Under the pieces are notes generated by a model that saw only the letters and a program-made list of their open reading frames with translations, searched no databases and was not told the origin of the DNA. Made by a program: the position numbers and the translations under genes. Below are positions 1 through 11,900 of a stretch of DNA of 64,000 bases, in pieces. Source of the stretch: Pectinophora gossypiella (Eukaryota > Arthropoda > Insecta > Lepidoptera > Gelechiidae); NCBI RefSeq assembly GCF_024362695.1, contig NC_065421.1, positions 10,416,598-10,480,597 of the forward strand. Direction: 5' to 3'. The first letter of the stretch is position 1. Each line of letters opens with the position of its first letter.

Positions 1-15
1 GTTCAGAACAGTACA

Positions 16-174
16 GGGGGATTAAAATGGCGACATCGAAGCAATTCATCTTAAAAAGCAATATTGCAATTTGACAGTTGCGCATATAAAAGTAAGTGCG
101 CAATGCAAACAAATGTCAAAAAGCAATATTGCTTTCTTAGATGAATTGCTTCGATGTGGCCATTTTAACCCACC
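16..174. mobile_element. Foldback MITE, copy 1
   Basis: Long inverted arms flank a central segment of about 40 bases. The left arm contains ATCGAAGCAATTCATCTTAA and AGCAATATTGCAATTTGACA; the right arm is its complement (AGCAATATTGC, AGATGAATTGCTTCGATGTG). It begins with a G run and ends with a C run. Copies lie at 23416-23574, 25686-25843 and, degenerate, about 26001-26151. Confidence 0.85.
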
Positions 175-1347
175 TGGCTGTCAAAGAGCACAAGGCTCTG
201 TTAGATCGGGACGTGCGTCATGTAAATGTCGTCACACCACGAGCCGAGCTTTGTTGGTTTTTTATCATTGCTAAAGGTGTCTCGGTAGGCTTGCAACGCG
301 CCCTCCAGGCGGTTGTGTTTTGTTTCGCGGTCAAAAAATAAAAATAAGTAAAATAATAATAATGATAAATACATATAGGACCACCTTGCTATGACCTTGG
401 TCCTGAATATTTTAGTTGAAGAGTTGAGAGTGAGTACCACGCAAGTCGGTTAGGATTTGAGATTAAAAGGAGGCTGAGGACGACGACGATTTGGGGTCTT
501 GGGTTGGAGTGGGGCAACGGTGTGTTAAGGGTGTTGAGACCCTCGCTATATACGTTTCGGCGACAATAGATGGCGTAAGTGTAGCTACACCATTCGGCGA
601 TGGACATTATTATTTTTGTCATAGATAAATTAAGAACTCTAATGAACTCTACACTCTACACCTTTTTACTACTTGAATGTCTAGAGAACCTGCAAACAAT
701 AAAAAATATTATAAACCCTTCCTATTTTCTTCAGGTTTACTCAGGGTCTGAAGTTATTGACAACTTCCTATTTAAATGTTATTTTTAACTATGGATTTGT
801 AATTATCTGAAAATAAACAATTTTTATTTTTATTTATTTATTTATTTTTATTTTTTACTTACTTATAATGTGAAACTACACATAAAAAAAGTTTTGTAAA
901 GATTTATTTACGTTTATTTGTAACAAAAATACATGCAGAAACTTAGTAAATACTTTTGTATAGAAATGTATATTTAATCAATAATTTAAAGAAATACATG
1001 AAGCCTTAGAAATAATGGTAAATGAGAAAAATACTAGTATTTATGTTTTACACTGAATGTGCTATACGTACGCCATCTAGGTAACGGATAAGAACTAGAA
1101 TACGGTTCATACACCCAATCACTTTACAAATCAAAGTTCAGTCGAATTATATGATAATTGGATTAAATTTTACTTGGCTGTCAAATACTTAAACCCACGT
1201 TCATCCCTGGTTTATTTTTTATTTGCAAGATGGTTAAGGTGGGGGTTCCTTTAGTAACCTACGCTATGATGGCTATGGAGGGATGGACGTTCTTCGTAAG
1301 ATTTATTTCAGGAATAAAAGAAGTGTAAGGGCTTATTTAATAATAAC

Positions 1348-1505
1348 ATGATCCACGCAGGATATTTTATTTTTGTCTGCCATACGCAATAAATTATTAT
1401 TGCGTAAATATCCTGCGTGGATCATATATCCAACTTAAGCTCCCCTAACCAAGTCTCTGCCGCATCCGTCACACAATGCAGCTCGGCTATGCCACCTGGG
1501 AACCG
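1348..1505 (-). mobile_element. LINE 3' ends, tail to tail
   Basis: On the minus strand 1419-1505 decodes to a reverse-transcriptase C-terminal tail, FPGGIAELHCVTDAAETWLG then ELKLDI. This is the same tail as at 41545-41650 (+) and 23870-23985 (+). Beyond it the LINE 3' UTR (ATGATCCACGCAGGATATTT, 1348-1367) occurs on the plus strand and again inverted at 1406-1425, giving a 20-bp perfect inverted repeat. Confidence 0.75.
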
Positions 1506-1895
1506 ATGTAGAGGTGGTGAGTGTAAGGGCTAAGAACAGAGACACAATGGAAGCATTAGACCGAGCATAGACATTATAAATTAAGCATAACAGTTTTCTA
1601 GAAAACTGTAGCGACAAATAAATAAAACGTCAACTGTGTAAATTTGGAGGTAGTACAATAATTTAATTATGCCACAATTAAGAGGTATTGTATAAAATCG
1701 AAAATTCATTTCGATATCGATGGTATTGAAGACAAATGTACTAACTCCAGAATATTGTATTTTCCAGAAACAAGTAAACCTGGTTAGCTGATTTAAATTT
1801 GTTTATAAGTCTTACAAATAGAGAAATAGATTTTATGGACATGTGAAAGGCCCAGAATTCCGCATCCCGATATTCCAGCCCTTCAATCAACCAAT

Positions 1896-2000
1896 CAATA
1901 ATACTTTATTGCGCAACAACATATACAAAGACATAAACATACGAATAAAAACATAAGCACAATAGGCGGCCTTATTGCTAAACAGCAACCCTTTTCGTGC
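1896..2000 (-). mobile_element. Short LINE- or SINE-type 3' tail
   Basis: The minus strand contains GTTGCTGTTTAGCAATAAGG followed by CCGCCTATTGTGC and an AT-rich end with CAATAAAGTATTATT. The same tail recurs at 23105-23243 (+), 45392-45520 (-) and 59046-59172 (+). It is a common lepidopteran repeat tail; the class is inferred. Confidence 0.6.
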
Positions 2001-2794
2001 GGCCCTTTTTCCAGTCCCTAAAATCCTGTCAAATGTATGATGTTAAACGGTCATTTATTTATTATTTTACTGTACCTGTTTAAGTACTATAAATTAGAAA
2101 GCAAGCTAAATAGTCACTATTCAATATTGTACACACAATAAAGAAAAAACAAAACAATTAAAACATATAACTAAAGGTGGGGTTATCTCTTTCAATTGTT
2201 TATTGATTAGTTATTCCGGTTGTTATGCCGTTTTTTTTCATGCTTTATAGAAGCCCACTAAATTATCTCACATCCAGCTTCACGGGATTTGTTTCTTTAA
2301 ATATTGTCAATGACTTCTCTATGGTTTCATTGCAGGATAGATTATTGCGACAAATTGTAATTTAATTGGGTAACTTAAAAAATAGCCAAAAATATGGTTC
2401 ACTAAATTAATATAATATTGAATATCATCACATACTTCTACTTCTTCTATTACTTTTCATGCCATAGGCCACTTCTAATTTTTTAAGACTAGAAAGTACT
2501 CTTTATTTGCCGTTGAAGACATTTTGGAAAAGGTTTATTAATAAATGGATGTACATAAAAGTTCTTCCTTATCAGCTTTCAACAATAGTATACAAATATT
2601 ATTACAAATTAAATATTGTATTTGGTAAATATAAATCAAAATTCTAGAAATAACTTTGGCATATTCTGAATCGATTAGAAAGAAATAGTAAAAATAACAT
2701 GTTTGTCAGTGAAATCAATTGTATGCTCATTTAGTGCATTTGCCATCAAAAACCGAAATTTTACACTTACCACGTTTGTTTTATAGACCAGACC

Positions 2795-2897
2795 AGTTGT
2801 CAAATATTTGTACAGTTCTTCATCTGAAGACTGCTGCGTCAATATTCTTCTGGATTCGTGGTATAAAAAGGGCCCGAATTTTGGTATAGGCATCAGT
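2795..2897 (+). promoter_or_regulatory. FibH-1 core and proximal promoter
   Basis: A TATAAAA box lies at 2862-2868 and an arthropod initiator TCAGT at 2893-2897, so the inferred start is A2895, 33 nt after the first base of the TATA box. The 5' UTR would be only 24 nt. Upstream are CTGAAG at 2824-2829, then five bases, then TGCGTCAAT at 2835-2843, and an AT-rich TTGTCAAATATTT at 2797-2809. The same blocks occur before the second fibroin gene, with TATA-relative spacing identical for the first two, which argues that they are silk-gland factor sites. The UTR start ATCAGTTCGGTTCC matches what I remember of the Bombyx fibroin heavy chain leader. Which factors bind is not shown by the sequence. 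Confidence 0.85.
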
Positions 2898-2918
2898 TCG
2901 GTTCCGAACTCTCACAAC

Positions 2919-5900
2919 ATGAGAGTCATACCCTGTTTGATCCTGTTCTGTATTTTGCAGGTAAGACACGTTCATTGATTTACTACCCCAGTTGGCCATA
3001 CCATACATAGCAATACGGCTCACCACCTATCACGTAGGTCTAACAGAACGCTCGGTGAGGTGTGGGTACCTCTTGCGATGGATGTAACTCTTACCAATCC
3101 AATTGGGATACAGTCGTGAGTTTATTTTATGTTAGTGGTACTTATTGCATAGCGCGTTAGGCTCACGATCTGGAGGTCCGGGTTCGATTCCCGACGGGGA
3201 CATTGTCGAAATCACTTTGTGAGACTGTCCTTTGTTTGGTAAGGACTTTTCAGGCTTGAATCACCTGATTGTCCGAAAAAGTAAGATGATTTCGTGCTTC
3301 GGAGGGCACGTTAAGCCGTTGGTCCCGGCTATTAGCCGTAAAAACACCTCTACCAACCCGCATTGGAGCAGCGTGGTGGAGTATGCTCCATACCCCCTCC
3401 GGTTGATTGGGGGGAGGGATTGGCCTGTGCCCAGCAGTGGGACGTATATAGGCTGTTTATGTATGTATGTGGTACTTATTGGCTACAGTTACATAATAAT
3501 CAGGTACCTGTTTTCATATTGTCAGGTATCATTAATACAATTTAGCCATATTTTTATTGCAATTGGCTACTAGACAATACAAACGATTATTTCATAAATA
3601 CCTTTTAGATTATTTAATTTTTCTCGAAAATGAAAAAAACAAAAACATATTTTTCGACATTCATTTCAATGCGCGAAAGCTGTTGGTCACGTGACATTTT
3701 ACCCACTGACGTCACATTTCAATAAAATAAAAAAAAACTGTCAAACAGTATAACACCTGACAGATATTACCTGCTACCCGGTTTATTCTGTGATATATTA
3801 TGACGTCACACGAAGCTCAATCATGGGCACTCGTGTTTCGGGTCTTGTAATACACAGATTAAAATATTAACATTCAAAGGTTTTGCATATTTATAGTGAT
3901 AACATAAAAGTATTTAAATTTTCTAGTACAATGCTGCGTACCAACAAGCGCCTCAGACCGTGCTAGGAGAAAAAGATGTGGTAGAACTTGCCGAGACATC
4001 GAGCACCGAATATGGCAATGGTTTTTCAAAAGAGACTATTAACAAGACATATAAAGGGCACTCTCAGAATGTCCACAAAGGTGAAAGAATTCGAAAGGTC
4101 ATTGTCATCGATGAAGATGAAATGGGAAACGCATTTATAAACGAGACTGATGAGATCATCAATACAAGTGCGGGAGCTGTCTCAGGGTCAAGTGGACCAG
4201 GAGGACAGGGGTCTTCCGCATCCGCAGGAGCCGCCACGTCAAGTGGAACAAGCGGACAAAATAACGGACCAAACAATAGACAACAAAGACCATACGCACC
4301 ACAAGGACAAGAATCAGCCACTGCTGCAGCTTCCACTACTTCAAGTGGACCAAACGTTGGACCACAGCGATTAAACTATGGACGACAAGGAACAAACAAT
4401 AGACCACAAGGACCAAACAATGGACTTAAGGGACCATACGGACCACAAGGACCAGGAGCATCTGCTGCTTCAGCCGCAGCTTCATTAAGTTCAACAAGTG
4501 GACCAAATAACGGACAAAACAATGGACCATACGAACAAAATGGTCCACTTGGACCAAAGGGTCCACTCGGACCAAATGGACCTCTAGGACCAAATGGACC
4601 ACTAGGACCTAACGGCCCACTTGGACAAAATGGATCAAATAATGGACCACAAGGGCCAAGCAATGGACCACAAGGACCAAACAATGGACTTCAGGGACCA
4701 TACGGACCGAAAGGACCAGGAGCATCTGCTGCTTCAGCCGCTGCTTCAGCAAGTTCAACAAGTGGACCAAATAACGGACAAAACAATGGACCATACCAAC
4801 AAAATGGTCCACTCGGACCAAACGGTCCTTTCGGACCAAATGGACCACTAGGACCTAACGGCCCACTTGGACAAAATGGACCAAATGGACAAAGCAATGG
4901 ACCACAAGGACCAAGCTATGGACCACAAGGTCCAAACAATGGACTTCAAGGACCATATGGACCACAAGGACCAGGAGCATCTGTTGCTTCAGCCGCTGCT
5001 TCAGAAAGTGGAACAAATTACGGACTTAACAATGGACCACGTGGACCATACGGACCCAACGGTCCACTCGGACCAAATGGACCACTAGGACCTAACGGCC
5101 CACTTGGACAAAATGGATCAAATAATGGACCACAAGGGCCAAGCAATGGACCACAAGGACCAAACAATGGACTTCAGGGACCATACGGACCGAAAGGACC
5201 AGGAGCATCTGCTGCTTCAGCCGCTGCTTCAGCAAGTTCAACAAGTGGACCAAATAACGGACAAAACAATGGACCATACAAACAAAATGGTCCACTCGGA
5301 CCAAACGGTCCTCTCGGACCAAATGGACCACTAGGACCTAACGGCCCACTTGGACAAAATGGGCCAAACAATGGACCACAAGGATTAAACAATAGGCAAG
5401 TAGGTCCATACGGACCAGAAGTACCAGGATCTTCAGCTTCTGCAAGTGTTACTGCTTTAAGCGGTGAAGAAATCATTGTTATAGAAAGACCCGAAATAGC
5501 TAAAGCAAACGCTTATGCTTCAAGTGGGTCATACGCACCAAATAACGGACAAAACAATGGACCATATGAACAAAATGGTCCACTCGGACCAAATGGACCA
5601 CTAGGACCTAACGGACCACTAGGACCAAATGGACCACTAGGACCTAACGGCCCACTTGGACAAAATGGACCAAATGGACAAAGCAATGGACCACAAGGAC
5701 CAAGCTATGGACCACAAGGACCAAACGGCCCACTTGGACAAAATGGACCAAATAATGGACCACAAGGGCCAAGCAATGGACCACAAGGACCAAACAATGG
5801 ACTTCAGGGACCATACGGACCGAAAGGACCAGGAGCATCTGCTGCTTCAGCCGCTGCTTCAGCAAGTTCAACAAGTGGACCGAATAACGGACAAAACAAT

Positions 5901-8900
5901 GGACCATACGAACAAAATGGTCCACTCGGACCAAACGGTCCTCTCGGACCAAATGGACCACTAGGACCTAACGGCCCACTTGGACAAAATGGACAAAGCA
6001 ATGGACCACAAGGACCAAACAATGGACTTCAGGGACCATACGGACCACAAGGACCAGGAGCATCTGTTGCTTCAGCCGCTGCTTCAGCAAGTTCAACAAG
6101 TGGACCAAATAACGGACAAAACAATGGACCATACGAACAAAATGGTCCCCTCGGACCAAATGGTCCACTCGGACCAAATGGACCTCTTGGACCAAATGGA
6201 CCACTAGGACCTAACGGCCCACTTGGACAAAATGGACCAAGTAATGGACCACAAGGGCCAAGCAATGGACCACAAGGACCAAACAATGGACTTCAGGGAC
6301 CATACGGACCGAAAGGATCAGGAGCATCTGCTGCTTCAGCCGCTGCTTCAGCAAGTTCAACAAGTGGACCAAATAACGGACAAAACTATGGACCATACGA
6401 ACAAAATGGTCCACTCGGACCAAACGGTCCTCTCGGACCAAATGGACCTCTAGGACCAAATGGACCACTAGGACCTAACGGCCCACTTAAGCAAAATGGA
6501 CCAAATAATGGACCACAAGGGCCAAGCAATGGACCACAAGGACCAAACAATGGACTTCAGGGACCATACGGACCGAAAGGACCAGGAGCATCTGCTGCTT
6601 CAGCCGCTGCTTCAGCAAGTTCAACAAGTGGACCAAATAACGGACAAAACAATGGACCATACGTACAAAATGGTCCACTCGGACCAAACGGTCCTCTCGG
6701 ACCTAACGGCCCACTTGGACAAAATGGACCAAATGGACAAAGCAATGGACCACAAGGACCAAGCTATGGACCACTAGGACCTAACGGCCCACTTGGACAA
6801 AATGGACCAAACAATGGACCACAAGGGCCAAGCAATGGACCACAAGGACCAAACAATGGACTTCAGGGACCATACGGACCACAAGGACCAGGAGCATCTG
6901 CTGCTTCAGCCGCTGCTTCAGCAAGTTCAACAAGTGGACCAAATAATGGACCATATGAACAATATGGTCCACTCGGACCAAACGGTCCTCTTGGACCAAA
7001 TGGACCACTAGGACCTAACGGCCCACTTGGACAAAATGGGCCAAACAATGGACCACAAGGATTAAACAATAGGCAAGTAGGTCCATACGGACCAGAAGCA
7101 CCAGGATCTTCAGCTTCTGCAAGTGTTACTGCTACAAGCGGTGAAGAAATCATTGTTATAGAAAGACCCGAAATAGCCAAAGCAAACGCTTATGCTTCAA
7201 GTGGGTCATACGCACCAAATAACGGACAAAACAATGGACCATACGAACAAAATGGTCCACTCGGACCACACGGTCCTCTCGGACCAAATGGACCACTAGG
7301 ACCAAATGGACCACTAGGACCTAACGGCCCACTTGGACAAAATGGACCAAATGGACAAAGCAATGGACCACAAAGACCAAGCTATGGACCACAAGGACCA
7401 AACAATGGACTTCAGGGACCAGACGGACCACAAAGACCAGGAGCATCTGCTGCTTCAGCCGCTGCTTCAGCAAGTTCAACAAGTGGACCAAATAACGGAC
7501 AAAACAATGGACCATACAAACAAAATGGTCCACTCGGACCAAACGGTCCACTCGGACCAAATGGACCACTAGGACCAAATGGACCACTAGGACCTAACGG
7601 CCCACTTGGACAAAATGGACCAAACAATGGACCACAAGGGCCAAGCAATGGACCACAAGGACCAAACAATGGACTTCAGGGACCATACGGACCACAAGGA
7701 CCAGGAGCATCTGTTGCTTCAGCCGCTGCTTCAGCAAGTTCAACAAGTGGACCAAATAACGGACAAAACAATGGACCATACGTACAAAATGGTCCACTCG
7801 GACCAAACGGTCCTCTCGGACCAAATGGACCACTAGGACCAAATGGACCACTAGGACCTAACGGCCCACTTGGACAAAATGGACCAAACAATGGACCACA
7901 AGGGCCAAGCAATGGACCACAAGGACCAAACAATGGACTTCAGGGACCATACGGACCACAAGGACCAGGAGCATCTGCTGCTTCAGCCGCTGCTTCAGCA
8001 AGTTCAACAAGTGGACCAAATTACGGACAAAACAATGGACCATACGAACAAAATGGTCCACTCGGACCAAATGGACCACTAGGACCTAACGGCCCACTTG
8101 GACAAAATGGGCCAAACAATGGACCACAAGGATTAAACAATAGGCAAGTAGGTCCATACGGACCAGAAGCACCAGGATCCTCAGCTTCTGCAAGTGTTAC
8201 TGCTACAAGCGGTGAAGAAATCATTGTTATAGAAAGACCCGAAATAGCCAAAGCAAACGCTTATGCTTCAAGTGGGTCATACGCACCAAATAACGGACAA
8301 AACAATGGACCATACGAACAAAATGGTCCACTCGGACCAAACGGTCCTCTCGGACCAAATGGACCACTAGGACCAAATGGACCACTAGGACCTAACGGCC
8401 CACTTGGACAAAATGGACCAAATGGACAAAGCAATGGACCACAAGGACCAAGCTATGGACCACAAGGACCAAACAATGGACTTCAGGGACCATACGGACC
8501 ACAAGGACCAGGAGCATCTGCTGCTTCAGCCACTGCTTCAGCAAGTTCAACAAGTGGACCCAATAACGGACAAAACAATGGACCATACGAACAAAATGGT
8601 CCACTCGGACCAAACGGTCCTCTCGGACCAAATGGACCACTAGGACCAAATGGACCACTAGGACCTAACGGCCCACTTGGACAAAATGGACCAAACAATG
8701 GACCACAAGGGCCAAGCAATGGACCACAAGGACCAAACAATGGACTTCAGGGACCATACGGACCACAAGGACCAGGAGCATCTGTTGCTTCAGCCGCTGC
8801 TTCAGCAAGTTCAACAAGTAGACCAAATAACGGACAAAACAATGAACCATACGAACAAAATGGTCCACTCGGACCAAACGGTCCTCTCGGACCAAATGGA

Positions 8901-11900
8901 CCACTAGGACCAAATGGACCACTAGGACCTAACGGCCCACTTGGACAAAATGGACCAAATGGACAAAGCAATGGACCACAAGGACCAAGCTATGGACCAC
9001 AAGGACCAAACAATGGACTTCAGGGACCATACGGACCACAAGGACCAGGAGCATCTGTTGCTTCAGCCGCTGCTTCAGCAAGTTCAACAAGTGGACCAAA
9101 TAACGGACAAAACAATGGACCATACGAACAAAATGGTCCCCTCGGACCAAATGGTCCACTCGGACCAAATGGACCTCTTGGACCAAATGGACCACTAGGA
9201 CCTAACGGCCCACTTGGACAAAATGGACCAAGTAATGGACCACAAGGGCCAAGCAATGGACCACAAGGACCAAACAATGGACTTCAGGGACCATACGGAC
9301 CGAAAGGACCAGGAGCATCTGCTGCTTCAGCCGCTGCTTCAGCAAGTTCAACAAGTGGACCAAATAACGGACAAAACAATGGACCATACGTACAAAATGG
9401 TCCACTCGGACCAAACGGTCCTCTCGGACCAAATGGACCACTAGGACCAAATGGACCACTAGGACCTAACGGCCCACTTGGACAAAATGGACCAAACAAT
9501 GGACCACAAGGGCCAAGCAATGGACCACAAGGACCAAACAATGGACTTCAGGGACCATACGGACCACAAGGACCAGGAGCATCTGTTGCTTCAGCCGCTG
9601 CTTCAGCAAGTTCAACAAGTGGACCAAATAACGGACAAAACAATGGACCATACGAACAAAATGGTCCACTCGGACCAAACGGTCCTCTCGGACCAAATGG
9701 ACCACTAGGACCAAATGGACCACTAGGACCTAACGGCCCACTTGGACAAAATGGACCAAATGGACAAAGCAATGGACCACAAGGACCAAGCTATGGACCA
9801 CAAGGACCAAACAATGGACTTCAGGGACCATACGGACCGAAAGGACCAGGAGCATCTGCTGCTTCAGCCGCTGCTTCAGCAAGTTCAACAAGTGGACCAA
9901 ATAACGGACAAAACAATGGACCATACGTACAAAATGGTCCACTCGGACCAAACGGTCCTCTCGGACCAAATGGACCACTAGGACCACATGGACCACTAGG
10001 ACCTAACGGCCCACTTGGACAAAATGGACCAAATGGACAAAGCAATGGACCACAAGGACCAAGCTATGGACCACTAGGACCTAACGGCCCACTTGGACAA
10101 AATGGACCAAACAATGGACCACAAGGGCCAAGCAATGGACCACAAGGACCAAACAATGGACTTCAGGGACCATACGGACCACAAGGACCAGGAGCATCTG
10201 CTGCTTCAGCCGCTGCTTCAGCAAGTTCAACAAGTGGACCAAATAATGGACCATATGAACAAAATGGTCCACTCGGACCAAACGGTCCTCTTGGACCAAA
10301 TGGACCACTAGGACCTAACGGCCCACTCGGACAAAATGGGCCAAACAATGGACCACAAGGATTAAACAATAGGCAAGTAGGTCCATACGGACCAGAAGCA
10401 CCAGGATCTTCAGCTTCTGCAAGTGTTACTGCTACAAGCGGTGAAGAAATCATTGTTATAGAAAGACCCGAAATAGCCAAAGCAAACGCTTATGCTTCAA
10501 GTGGGTCATACGCACCAAATAACGGACAAAACAATGGACCATACGAACAAAATGGTCCACTCGGACCAAACGGTCCTCTCGGACCAAATGGACCACTAGG
10601 ACCAAATGGACCACTAGGACCTAACGGCCCACTTGGACAAAATGGACCAAATGGACAAAGCATTGGACCACAAAGACCAAGCTATGGACCACAAGGACCA
10701 AACAATGGACTTCAGGGACCATACGGACCACAAGGACCAGGAGCATCTGCTGCTTCAGCCGCTGCTTCAGCAAGTTCAACAAGTGGACCAAATAACGGAC
10801 AAAACAATGGACCATACAAACAAAATGGTCCACTCGGACCAAACGGTCCACTCGGACCAAATGGACCACTAGGACCAAATGGACCACTAGGACCTAACGG
10901 CCCACTTGGACAAAATGGACCAAATGGACAAAGCAATGGATTACAAGGACCAAGCTATGGACCACAAGGACCAAACAATGGACTTCAGGGACCATACGGA
11001 CCACAAGGACCAGGAGCATCTGCTGCTTCAGCCGCTGCTTCAGCAAGTTCAACAAGTGGACCAAATAACGGACAAAACAATGGACCATACGAACAAAATG
11101 GTCCACTCGGACCAAACGGTCCTCTCGGACCAAATGGACCACTAGGACCACATGGACCACTAGGACCTAACGGCCCACTTGGACAAAATGGACCAAACAA
11201 TGGACCACAAGGGCCAAGCAATGGACCACAAGGACCAAACAATGGACTTCAGGGACCATACGGACCACAAGGACCAGGAGCATCTGCTGCTTCAGCCGCT
11301 GCTTCAGCAAGTTCAACAAGTGGACCAAATAACGGACAAAACAATGGACCATACGAACAAAATGGTCCACTCGGACCAAACGGTCCTCTCGGACCAAATG
11401 GACCACTAGGACCAAATGGACCACTAGGACCTAACGGCCCACTTGGACAAAATGGACCAAACAATGGACCACAAGGGCCAAGCAATGGACCACAAGGACC
11501 AAACAATGGACTTCAGGGACCATACGGACCACAAGGACCAGGAGCATCTGTTGCTTCAGCCGCTGCTTCAGCAAGTTCAACAAGTGGACCAAATAACGGA
11601 CAAAACAATGGACCATACGAACAAAATGGTCCACTCGGACCAAACGGTCCTCTCGGACCAAATGGACCACTAGGACCAAATGGACCACTAGGACCTAACG
11701 GCCCACTTGGACAAAATGGACCAAATGGACAAAGCAATGGACCACAAAGACCAAGCTATGGACCACAAGGACCAAACAATGGACTTCAGGGACCAGACGG
11801 ACCACAAAGACCAGGAGCATCTGCTGCTTCAGCCGCTGCTTCAGCAAGTTCAACAAGTGGACCAAATAACGGACAAAACAATGGACCATACAAACAAAAT

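Larger units (their letters stand above)
1..2790. other. Upstream intergenic region
   Basis: No gene is supported. It holds a foldback MITE (16-174), LINE 3' tails (1348-1505) and a further LINE-like tail (1896-2000). Between 200 and 620 the minus strand is open in 77-79 codon stretches without recognised similarity, possibly a transposon remnant. From 800 to 1340 and 2010 to 2790 the sequence is AT-rich with nothing I can name. Confidence 0.6.
2961..3926 (+). other. Intron 1 of FibH-1
   Basis: This 966-bp phase-0 intron separates the signal-peptide exon from the giant exon. It starts GTAAGA and ends TTCTAG. It carries an interspersed repeat at about 3005-3120 and a SINE at 3151-3471. The last 450 bases are free of recognised repeats and contain a GTCACGTGAC palindrome at 3686-3695 and TGACGTCA palindromes at 3707-3714 and 3801-3808. 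These could be bZIP or bHLH sites, but that is inference only. In Bombyx the corresponding intron is about the same size and has regulatory activity. Confidence 0.9.

Noticed and set aside
3232..3573. 113-codon ORF in the FibH-1 intron
   Set aside because: It is the translation of the SINE at 3151-3471.
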